From an uncultured Lachnospiraceae bacterium (GTDB lineage: Bacteria > Bacillota > Clostridia > Lachnospirales > Lachnospiraceae), in NCBI GenBank assembly GCA_946406305.1, contig CAMJKC010000037.1, forward strand, positions 1-12,101: 12,101 nucleotides of DNA, given 5' to 3'. Below, one piece after another: positions 6,330 to 12,101 of this stretch. Every line of letters starts with the position of its first letter. Position 1 is the first letter of the stretch. The translations under genes were made by a program, and so were the position numbers. Under the pieces are notes generated by a model. That model saw only the letters and a program-made list of their open reading frames with translations. It did not search any database and was not told where the DNA came from.

Positions 6330-6482
6330 TTATGGGGCATAAGCGATTTTCTGCATTTTTTCATACTCTTCGTGATTTTTGTAAATATGACTTTCACTTA
6401 CCATGCCCCCTAAGGCTTTATTTATATTTAGTCTGCTTTTTTTTGTGCTATAAACTTCATCTATTAGCAATTTCAAAGTATA
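6330..6482 (-). pseudogene. Possible gene remnant, unrecognised 3' end
   Basis: A minus-strand frame is open between stops from 6482 to a TAA at 6330 and encodes about 49 residues, including an internal ATG at 6404 that would give 24 residues ending QKIAYAP. The ATG has a G-run immediately before it but no proper spacing. The composition (charged helix KNHEEYEKMQ) looks protein-like, but there is no start for the longer frame and I cannot name a family. It may be the tail of a gene whose front was lost when neighbouring DNA was inserted, or chance. Confidence 0.2.
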
Positions 6483-6555
6483 CTAAAACTTTAAAACAAG
6501 AAATTATATGCATCAAATATTTTTTTTAAATTTATAGGTAAAAATGCACATATTA

Positions 6556-6564
6556 TGATATAAT
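6556..6564 (+). promoter_or_regulatory. Extended -10 promoter for the acetyltransferase
   Basis: TGATATAAT carries the TGn extension before a perfect TATAAT (6559-6564); no clear -35 is seen, which fits an extended -10 promoter. A transcript start near 6571 gives a leader of about 98 nt before the ATG at 6669. The promoter lies in AT-rich DNA, just outside the GC-richer insert. Confidence 0.5.
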
Positions 6565-6579
6565 TCATATAGATACTTA

Positions 6580-6631
6580 AATTTGACTAGAAAATATAGA
6601 ATAAATTACTATTTTTAGCGATGGTCAAATT
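6580..6631 (+). other. Structured leader: inverted repeat upstream of the acetyltransferase
   Basis: AATTTGAC (6580-6587) can pair with GTCAAATT (6624-6631), and inside the loop AAAATATAG (6591-6599) can pair with CTATTTTT (6609-6616) with one bulge. The structure lies wholly within the predicted untranslated leader. It may be a regulatory fold or the scar of an insertion; no U tract follows, so it is not a simple terminator. Confidence 0.35.
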
Positions 6632-6668
6632 GGGAGTATACTAAAACGGATCGATGAGGTGACCATAG

Positions 6669-7307
6669 ATGAAGAACGGAAAAAAACCAGATCCAAATGT
6701 GATCCATCCGATCGCAGGATATGACAGGGAAATATACGTCAAACCGACTGTAAAGAATCCGAATATCATCGTCGGAGATTTTACCTACATTGCAGACTCA
6801 GAATTTGAAAATCATGTAACAAACTATTATCCCTGGAGTAAGGATAAGCTTATCATCGGCAAGTTCTGTCAGATTGCAGCGGGTGTCGAGTTTGTTATGA
6901 ATGATGCGAATCACCAAATGAATGCTGTAACGACATTCCCGTTTTATACACTTGAAGGCTGGGAAATGAACGCTCCCGATCCGTCTGAAATGCCGTTCAA
7001 AGGAGATACTGTGATCGGCAATGACGTGTGGATCGGCCAGAACGCGGTGATTCTTCCTGGAGTTCATATCGGTGACGGAGCCATCGTCGGAGCAAATAGC
7101 GTGGTCGGGAGTGATATTGATCCCTACACCATTGTGGTGGGAAATCCCGCAAAGGTTCTACGGAATCGCTTTGATGATGAACTGATTGATCTGATACTCC
7201 GATTCAAATGGTGGGATAAAAGTATTGAGGAGATCGACGCACTGATCCCAATCTTGACCTGCAGTGATTTGGATACAGTTAGGGAAAAATTGAAGGAATT
7301 GCTGTAA
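6669..7307 (+). CDS. Vat/CatB-like xenobiotic O-acetyltransferase (left-handed beta-helix)
   Basis: The 212 residues form a hexapeptide-repeat acetyltransferase of the family that includes streptogramin A acetyltransferases (Vat) and group B chloramphenicol acetyltransferases (CatB). Seen: LIIGKFCQIA (61-70), the family active-site segment VMNDANHQM with His82 as the expected catalytic base, GDTVIGNDVWIG (112-123) and GDGAIVGANSVV (135-146) coils, VGNPAKVLRNRF (157-168) and the C-terminal WW pair (181-182). Such trimers acetylate a drug hydroxyl with acetyl-CoA, but many relatives have unknown substrates, so drug resistance is possible and not proven. GAGGTGA six bases before the ATG supports the start. 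It is the only clear plus-strand gene and is much richer in GC (33 of 60 bases at 7021-7080) with different codon use, so it is very probably transferred. Confidence 0.88.
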   Translation: MKNGKKPDPNVIHPIAGYDREIYVKPTVKNPNIIVGDFTYIADSEFENHVTNYYPWSKDKLIIGKFCQIAAGVEFVMNDANHQMNAVTTFPFYTLEGWEMNAPDPSEMPFKGDTVIGNDVWIGQNAVILPGVHIGDGAIVGANSVVGSDIDPYTIVVGNPAKVLRNRFDDELIDLILRFKWWDKSIEEIDALIPILTCSDLDTVREKLKELL

Positions 7308-7466
7308 TGAAAAAAGTTATCGTGATATGGAGCACTAGAGCAGGCAAGAGCACTTTTGCCAAAAAAACTGAAAGATAAGACAGGTCTTCCGCTTTATTAT
7401 AAAGTATCTCAAGTATTACTACCAACAATTCTACCAGAAGAAACAATGGAGATAATAACTAAATAA
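7307..7466 (+). pseudogene. Decayed P-loop nucleotide kinase (adenylate kinase/FlaR-like) joined to an unrelated tail
   Basis: The ATG overlaps the acetyltransferase stop (TAATG) and has AAGGA upstream, so this was once the next gene of a two-gene unit. The first 24 codons read MKKVIVIW, then AGKSTFAKK, and stop at 7378. Reading one base out of phase after a run of seven A (7361-7367) restores LKDKTGLPLYY, the continuation expected of small adenylate-kinase-like P-loop kinases. The Walker A loop is damaged as well: Trp8 and Arg11 stand where glycines are expected. After about 7400 the frame runs into a different, AT-rich sequence that ends in ILPEETMEIITK and a TAA at 7464, which looks like the 3' end of another gene cut by the insertion. 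Only about 30 of the usual 170-odd kinase residues remain, so no function is expected. Confidence 0.65.
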
Positions 7467-7664
7467 TGAAAATATTGTTATTTTTTAAACCAACGAATAG
7501 ACAAGGATTATTAATGCTATTCTCCTTACTTTCTTCACTCGCCTCAGTTTTAACAGTTTCAATATTTCTCTCATTTGAATTCTCAACTGTTTCTTCGCTA
7601 GTGCAAGAAAATAACAGTAAACTTAAAAATAACATAATAACAAATAAAAAATTTTTTTTTTCAT
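7459..7664 (-). pseudogene. Frameshifted, truncated lipoprotein gene
   Basis: From an ATG at 7664 the frame starts MKKKIFYLLL and stops after 13 codons. A +1 change in the run of ten A just after the ATG would join it to a frame reading VIMLFLSLLLFSC, a lipoprotein signal peptide with its lipobox cysteine. About 40 polar, Glu/Ser/Asn-rich residues follow, then a TAG at 7461. The acidic linker resembles that of the PstS-like lipoprotein at 10227-11306, so it may be the front of a paralogue. The end appears to be cut at the same junction that bounds the foreign insert. It is either a dead remnant or, less likely, a phase-variable short lipoprotein switched by the A run. Confidence 0.5.
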
Positions 7665-7681
7665 ATTTTTTTTCTTTCTAA

Positions 7682-7808
7682 TAATATATTTTTACAATTA
7701 ATATAAATTTATTTATGAAACTTGACCTATCCAACATGTAATGTTTTTTATACACTTCAATATATTATTTTTTTTACTAAAAATTTAGCCATGTGAGGTA
7801 CATTTTTT
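7682..7808. other. AT-rich spacer between two gene remnants
   Basis: No gene is seen. A weak 5-bp hairpin (AACAT at 7733-7737 with ATGTT) followed by a T run on the plus strand could act as a poor terminator for the acetyltransferase transcript. No convincing promoter was found on either strand. Confidence 0.25.
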
Positions 7809-8075
7809 TTATTGCATAACAACCCATTTCCCAGCTTTTGTTGAACCTTCATGTTTTATTATATTTTGCTTTTTCAGTTTATTAATATAGTGTCTCACGC
7901 TATCAATTGTTGAGTTAAGTTTTTCAGTTATTATTTCTATGATTCGCTTAGAAGTGTCATCTAGTTCATTTACGATTGGGGTAGTCATTGGAGTAGTATC
8001 ATCCTCAATGAAATCCTTGTTAATTGGTAAAAATACTGTAAAATAACCCCTATCTTCATCAGTTTTAAATGTTTG
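7809..8075 (-). pseudogene. 3' fragment of an ATP-binding AlbA_2-type transcriptional regulator
   Basis: A minus-strand frame is open from 8075 to a TAA at 7809 (about 88 codons) and lacks a start. It begins FKTDEDRGYFTVFLPI, the usual end of the ATPase core in RecG-like/AlbA_2 putative DNA-binding proteins. A linker and then a winged-helix segment follow, reading ITEKLNSTIDSVRHYINKLK and EGSTKAGKWVV. The last 109 bases of this coding end are nearly identical to those of the relic at 9148-10162, but the core before it differs, so these were two different regulators sharing a tail. The front (several hundred residues in relatives) is missing. It lies immediately downstream of rhuM. Confidence 0.7.
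7820..7928. repeat. 109-bp direct repeat, copy A (left of rhuM)
   Basis: Compared by eye with 9159-9267 it is the same length without gaps and differs at 7 positions (102 of 109 identical). It codes for the winged-helix tail of the left regulator relic. Confidence 0.85.
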
Positions 8076-8098
8076 TTATTTCTAGTTTTAACTATGTA

Positions 8099-9118
8099 TT
8101 AATTCTTGCCATCACTTTCTTCTAACAGTTTATCAAAATCCGATTTATATAACTTATCTTGTTTAACTCTATATTTTTCATATTCAGACAAAGCTTTATC
8201 ACAAGCAATTTCATGTGAAATCTTTCCTGCATCTTTTAAAACATCGCGATCATCTGATAACAAATACTTATCAATTCTCATCGCCCAATCTTCCATCGTC
8301 ATAGGAATATTTTGTTTAGCTCTCGCTTCAGCTAAGTTTAAAAATGCCGTAACAATCAATTCAAGTTGTTCTAGCTCTTGTTTTGACAAATAGTTTTTTG
8401 CAATCACTACATCAGTTTCTAATATTTTACCATTTGGAGAATTCTTCCAACTTGTTAGTCCCATATGTTCTTTTTCAACATCTGATCTATTGTATATTAT
8501 CTCTGGTGCTGTCATCTTTGATACAGCAAAATGCATTTTATTTTGAACTTTCTTAAAAAATTTAATCGTTGTAGGAGATTTCCTATCATAATCTATGCTT
8601 GTCGCATATATATCTGTAATTTTTTGGTAAAATCTTCTCTCAGAAAGTCTTATTTCTCTAATTTCTGCAAGTAATGATTCAAAATAATCCTCATCAAAAA
8701 AAGTTCCATTTTCCATTCTTTTCTTATCAATAATATAACCTTTTTTAGCAAATTCCTTTAATACATTGGTAGCCCACCTTCTAAATTGTATAGCTCTGTC
8801 AGAATTAACTCTATAACCTACTGATATTACCGCATCAATATTGTAATAATTTGTATTATAATTTTTGCCATCATCGGCAGTTGTCAAATATTTTTTGACA
8901 ACTGAATTTTCGTCCAATTCAAGTTCAGAAAACACCTTTCCCAAGTGATAGCTAATGTCCTGTTTTGAAGTATCAAATAAATCAGCAATACTCTTTTGTG
9001 TTAACCACAAATCGCCGTCTTCAAATCTAACTTCTACACCTTTTTCTCGCTTTTGACTTTCAAAAATCAAAAACTCTGCTGCAGAACTTCTTATTTGTAA
9101 TTTTTCATTTTTACTCAT
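8099..9118 (-). CDS. rhuM: RhuM-family protein (virulence RhuM / phage-antirepressor-like)
   Basis: The 339 residues match the RhuM family in length and motifs: VEVRFEDGDLWLTQKSIADLF (28-48) with a helix-turn-helix-like stretch to about 62, then YYNIDAVISVGYRVNSDRAIQFRRWA (91-116), a signature also seen in phage BRO/KilA-type antirepressors. A long helical C-terminal half follows, with the segment NLAEARA near 260. The family is named for a Salmonella pathogenicity-island gene and is common near restriction-modification and other mobile accessory genes; its molecular role is not settled. The start at 9118 has AAGAGG six bases upstream. The frame is intact although both neighbours are broken, so selection may still act on it or it may have arrived recently. 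It is bracketed by the 109-bp repeats. Confidence 0.9.
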   Translation of the reverse strand: MSKNEKLQIRSSAAEFLIFESQKREKGVEVRFEDGDLWLTQKSIADLFDTSKQDISYHLGKVFSELELDENSVVKKYLTTADDGKNYNTNYYNIDAVISVGYRVNSDRAIQFRRWATNVLKEFAKKGYIIDKKRMENGTFFDEDYFESLLAEIREIRLSERRFYQKITDIYATSIDYDRKSPTTIKFFKKVQNKMHFAVSKMTAPEIIYNRSDVEKEHMGLTSWKNSPNGKILETDVVIAKNYLSKQELEQLELIVTAFLNLAEARAKQNIPMTMEDWAMRIDKYLLSDDRDVLKDAGKISHEIACDKALSEYEKYRVKQDKLYKSDFDKLLEESDGKN

Positions 9119-9147
9119 GTTTAACCTCTTTTATGCATTTTTATCTA

Positions 9148-10162
9148 CTAACATACAACAACCCATTTTCCAGCTTTTGTTGATCCTTCACGTTTTATTA
9201 TATTTTGCTTTTTAAGTTTATTTATATAATGTCTCACACTATCAATTGTTGAGTTAAGTTTTTCAGTAATTTCATTAACTGTTATTGATGGATTGTTTTC
9301 TATCAATTTAATAATATCTATTTCTATTTGTTTTCTTTGGTGTTTTTCTTTGGGGTTTCTTTTGGGACGATTGACTATCACCATTATTTGCAATCTCTCT
9401 AAATTTGAAAGGAAATTTAAGTGTTACAACTATACTATCACTACTAAAATCGTATGCTTCTTTACCATACTTCTTAACAATTATTGGTACACCATGCCCA
9501 CTTTGTTCTACTATTTTTAGCACCAAACAAACAGTAAATAGTCCTCTATTCATAGGCATACTTTTTCCAGCAAAAAAGCTATCTTTGCTAAGTTTATATG
9601 GTAAACTACCATAAGAAGAAATCTCCAATCTATCTTCGTATATAAACACTGTAGGAGCAAATCCAAAATTCCAATCAGTATGAACGACAGAATTCACAAC
9701 TGCTTCTCTTAAACAATCTGAATCAAGCAAACCAATTTCTTTCCTAACTGCATGAGATAAATCTACTTTTTTTGTATTATAGAGTTCAATATAATTAATT
9801 AACTCATCAATGCTTTTTAATATTGACTGATTATTAAACTCTTTTTTATCAAGCATATTTGATTTATCTATCCCATCAAATCTTATTGCTCGAAGTGCAT
9901 AAGTGTTTTGGTCTGAAAGTAAAAAAGCTGTTATATTATACTTACCATTTTTATTCTTTAGAGAGTAACTATCATATAAAGAATCATCGCTTGTAATATG
10001 TATACCTTGATTTATCATACTGCTTTTTAAATAGTTAAATGTCAAATTCTGCTCAGGAGATTTTGTTTCTTTCATTCTATCGTCTATCTGAGACTGAACA
10101 ATTTTTATAAGAAGATCTCTATCAATTTGTTCATCAAAGGAGAGACTTATTATTTTACAAAA
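9148..10162 (-). pseudogene. ATP-binding AlbA_2-type regulator, 5'-truncated and frameshifted
   Basis: From the ATG at 10075 a 255-residue frame encodes the GHKL-type ATPase core of RecG-like/AlbA_2 regulators: EQNLTFNYLK (8-17), LREAVVNSVVHTDW (122-135) with the Glu/Asn of the N box, DRLEISSYGSLPY (148-160), and EQSGHGVPIIVKKYG. It stops at 9308. The expected winged-helix tail (KQIEIDIIKLIENNPSITVNEI to EGSTKAGKWVVVC) is in another frame that ends at 9148; removing one A from the A5 run in the Lys/Gln-rich linker joins the two. The frame is also open upstream of 10075 to a TAG at 10163-10165 with related-looking sequence but no start, and the N-terminal AlbA_2 DNA-binding domain is absent. 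I judge it non-functional, although the ATPase part could still be translated. Confidence 0.75.
9159..9267. repeat. 109-bp direct repeat, copy B (right of rhuM)
   Basis: Partner of 7820-7928, 1339 bp away, in the same orientation. It codes for the winged-helix tail of the right regulator relic. Recombination between the copies would remove rhuM and leave one fused tail. Confidence 0.85.
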
Positions 10163-10173
10163 CTATCTCTCCT
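10138..10173 (-). terminator. Possible weak terminator after the PstS-like gene
   Basis: AGGAGAGA (10138-10145) pairs with TCTCTCCT (10166-10173) around a 20-nt AT-rich loop. On the minus strand only three T follow, so termination would be inefficient. It lies about 55 bases after the PstS-like stop codon and overlaps the upstream end of the regulator relic. Confidence 0.3.
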
Positions 10174-10226
10174 CATTTTATTATTTATTAACTTTTATAT
10201 TAATCTCTAAATCTGCCTCAACCTTC

Positions 10227-11306
10227 TTACCCCACTGGCACATAGCCTGCTTCAATTATTGCTTCTCTTCCTTTGTTACTTCTTATATAGTCGTATAATT
10301 TATGTGCATCTGAATCTTCTTTTTCGTCAAGCCTTATTGCTACATAAGATTCATTTAATAATGGATAAGTAAAATTCGCTATAGTTTCATTACTTGGCAT
10401 AACACCATCTACTTTTATTAATTTTAAATTATCGTTTTTATACATTTCAGTTACATAATAGTAAACTGAATATCCGATTGCATTTCTTGAATTATCATAT
10501 GATGCAAGTGTATCAATAAGCGAATCCATATCTCCTGGATAATAATACACTTCTTGTTTTGTAGGCTCTATGTCCTTCATTACTATTTTTCTAAATATAG
10601 TTTGTGAACCTGATTTCTCTTCTCTCTGAAATGCTTCTATCTCTATATCTTCACCACCTACTTCTTTCCAGTTTGTTATTTTTCCTGTATATATATCTAT
10701 AATTTGCTGAATGGTTAGGCTTTCTACAGGGTTATCTTTATTTACTATAAATACTAATCCTTCCCTTCTAATAGGAGCATATTTCATTTTTTTATAATTA
10801 CTATTTTCGTTAATATAACTATTTAAATCTTTTTTTACTTCACCAGGCATCTCTCCCACTATCAATACATCAGCTACCCCTCTTGACAAATTATACCAGG
10901 CTTGATTTGTTTTAGTGCAATTAGTTTCATTTTCTGCTTCTTCAAGTGTTTCATCCAATGCGTTTTTTCTAATACTTGCCATCAAAGGCATTAAGGCTGT
11001 TGAACCATCAACTTTTGGATATCTACTTTTATCTTTTCCATATAAAAACTTATCACTCAAAGTTTTTGGTTCCGTTTTATCTAAGATGGCAACACCAGGT
11101 ATTTCCATTTCTTCATCTTTAATATTTACATACCTATCATCTATATCATTATATTCAGTTTCCTCAGTTGTCTCATCTTTAATTTCCTTAGTTGTTTCAT
11201 TTGATTCTACTAAAGTGTCATTTACCTCATAATCAACAACTTCCTTTTTACATGAAACCACAATGACCATAAAAAATAATACAAGTATATTTTTTAATTT
11301 TTTCAT
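10227..11306 (-). CDS. PstS-like substrate-binding lipoprotein
   Basis: The 359 residues begin with a lipoprotein signal peptide ending VIVVSC, with lipidated Cys19. An acidic Glu/Thr/Asn linker of about 70 residues comes next, then a PBP-like domain of the phosphate-binding type. Seen: YPKVDGSTALMPL (96-108), where PstS proteins hold phosphate with the GST loop; ADVLIVGEMP; LTIQQIIDIYTGKITNWKEVGG (197-218); and EKSGSQTIF (230-238), the second anion-binding loop. It should sit on the outer face of the membrane. No pstC, pstA, pstB or phoU lies in the window, so it may be an orphan binding protein or sensor. AAAGGA eight bases before the ATG supports the start. It follows the WG-repeat-like gene by 59 nt and may be co-transcribed. 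Confidence 0.85.
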   Translation of the reverse strand: MKKLKNILVLFFMVIVVSCKKEVVDYEVNDTLVESNETTKEIKDETTEETEYNDIDDRYVNIKDEEMEIPGVAILDKTEPKTLSDKFLYGKDKSRYPKVDGSTALMPLMASIRKNALDETLEEAENETNCTKTNQAWYNLSRGVADVLIVGEMPGEVKKDLNSYINENSNYKKMKYAPIRREGLVFIVNKDNPVESLTIQQIIDIYTGKITNWKEVGGEDIEIEAFQREEKSGSQTIFRKIVMKDIEPTKQEVYYYPGDMDSLIDTLASYDNSRNAIGYSVYYYVTEMYKNDNLKLIKVDGVMPSNETIANFTYPLLNESYVAIRLDEKEDSDAHKLYDYIRSNKGREAIIEAGYVPVG

Positions 11307-11365
11307 AACTTTTTCCTTTTATTATCCTTTCCTAATGATTTATATTTTTAATTATGTTTTTTAAC

Positions 11366-12101
11366 TTATTCATCATAATTTGTTCCATCAAATATTGAAT
11401 ATTTGAATTTTACATTACCTTTTTCATCAATAAGACCATATTCAAATCCTTTTTCATACAATAGATATGTATCATCATATTGTCTCAAAAATTTATAATC
11501 TGAAAGTAAAACATTTCCATCTATATCATATAAATGATATTTTCCATTTAACTCTATACATAAATTACCATTAATATCATTAAATCTAATTCTTTTTGAA
11601 TTTGCTTTTTTAGCCCACATATTGTTTACTTCTAAAGAACGATGGCTATATTCATTTTCATATATTTGTGTTATCTTATCACTTACATCAACATCAATAT
11701 TTTTTATTATTCTATTTCCTTTAATAGAATATAAGTTCTTTTTACCATTTTTAACAGCTACAAAATAATCTCCATGCCTTTTAAATGAATCAAAATCAAA
11801 ATTATCAATTCCTGAAAATACCTTTTTTCCATCTCTATCATAATAATTAATAACTCCATTTACTTTTGCCAAAAGATATTCTTCATTTTTGCTATTTGGA
11901 TACGAATTAACATTTGAATTAATTTGGCTTAAATCTATGTTTGATAAAAATATATCTCCATCATTTTTTACTATTTCATATTTACCATTTTTCATAACCA
12001 TTATACTATTATATATTAACTCTCCATAGCAATATTCATCTTCAATAGGTATTAATAAAAATTTATCTATGTTGCTCTCTATCATTTCATCTTTATCATT
12101 A
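11366..12101 (-). CDS. WG-repeat-like protein (partial, N-terminus beyond window)
   Basis: The frame ends at a TAA at 11366 and is open to the window edge. An ATG at 12085 would give 239 residues, but it has no Shine-Dalgarno and the codons before it stay open, so the true start is probably outside. The sequence is made of imperfect repeats of the form NGK.xxYDxDGNxxxS: near 33-47, 76-90, 113-126, 179-193 and 212-226 counted from that ATG. The last one, EYGLIDEKGNVKFKY, is the closest to the WG/beta-propeller-like repeat consensus. Such repeats build beta-rich, often extracytoplasmic proteins of unknown function. It lies 59 nt upstream of the PstS-like lipoprotein on the same strand; a joint envelope role is only inferred. 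Confidence 0.65.
   Translation of the reverse strand, partial: NDKDEMIESNIDKFLLIPIEDEYCYGELIYNSIMVMKNGKYEIVKNDGDIFLSNIDLSQINSNVNSYPNSKNEEYLLAKVNGVINYYDRDGKKVFSGIDNFDFDSFKRHGDYFVAVKNGKKNLYSIKGNRIIKNIDVDVSDKITQIYENEYSHRSLEVNNMWAKKANSKRIRFNDINGNLCIELNGKYHLYDIDGNVLLSDYKFLRQYDDTYLLYEKGFEYGLIDEKGNVKFKYSIFDGTNYDE

Noticed and set aside
6290..6529. Plus-strand open frame of 79 residues
   Set aside because: Starts inside an 11-bp hairpin, has no Shine-Dalgarno, and shows only Phe/Leu/Tyr-rich sequence typical of AT-rich antisense.
6798..7067. Minus-strand frame opposite the acetyltransferase
   Set aside because: The plus-strand gene has clear family motifs across the same bases; this is its shadow.
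7466..7681. Plus-strand 71-residue hydrophobic frame with an apparent TAATG coupling
   Set aside because: It is antisense to the lipoprotein remnant, which explains its composition; no family features and no independent ribosome site.
8106..8393. Plus-strand frame opposite rhuM
   Set aside because: Shadow of an intact gene with recognised family motifs.
7820..9267. rhuM unit as an insertion sequence or composite transposon
   Set aside because: The flanking repeats are coding sequence for a winged-helix tail, there is no transposase, and no terminal inverted repeats were seen.
9293..9614. Two plus-strand frames (9293-9520 and 9405-9614)
   Set aside because: Both lie opposite the ATPase core and linker of the regulator relic and lack start signals.
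10915..11232. Plus-strand 105-residue Ser/Val-rich frame
   Set aside because: Mirror of the acidic linker and first loop of the PstS-like lipoprotein.

Overview
The window is AT-rich DNA with strong Shine-Dalgarno sites, near-consensus sigma-70/A-type promoters and compact operons. It is most like a low-GC anaerobe: Clostridia-type Firmicutes are my first choice. Fusobacterium or Brachyspira cannot be excluded, because both lipoprotein signals end in Ser-Cys. No rRNA, tRNA or CRISPR array was seen. Almost everything is on the minus strand, so it reads from high to low coordinates.

Left block (1-1256): an OhrR-like MarR repressor, a pyridoxamine-phosphate-oxidase-fold flavoprotein and a flavodoxin (cut by the window edge) form a probable redox-responsive operon. 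Its promoter (TTGACA, 17 bp, TATAAT) contains a 24-bp dyad, and its predicted transcript start falls on the ATG of the repressor gene, which suggests a leaderless message.

Central block (1345-5506): a second MarR gene, an esterase, a stand-alone NRPS-type adenylation enzyme, a GNAT acetyltransferase and an SPL-family radical SAM protein are packed with overlaps or gaps of 3-5 nt. One promoter carrying two GTCCA-N4-TGGAC-type operators drives them, and a hairpin terminator follows the last gene. I could not match this combination to a named pathway. It is the best candidate here for an undescribed small-molecule or stress system.

Middle (5507-7466): a small secreted protein of unknown function, then a clearly foreign, GC-richer insert on the plus strand. 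The insert carries a Vat/CatB-like hexapeptide-repeat acetyltransferase followed by a decayed P-loop kinase gene.

Right part (7459-10162) is a graveyard: a frameshifted lipoprotein remnant, the 3' end of one ATP-binding AlbA_2-type regulator, an intact RhuM-family gene, and a 5'-truncated, frameshifted second regulator. The two regulator relics share a 109-bp direct repeat (102 of 109 identical) that brackets rhuM.

Far right (10227-12101): a PstS-like substrate-binding lipoprotein without transporter subunits, preceded by a WG-repeat-like protein that runs off the window.
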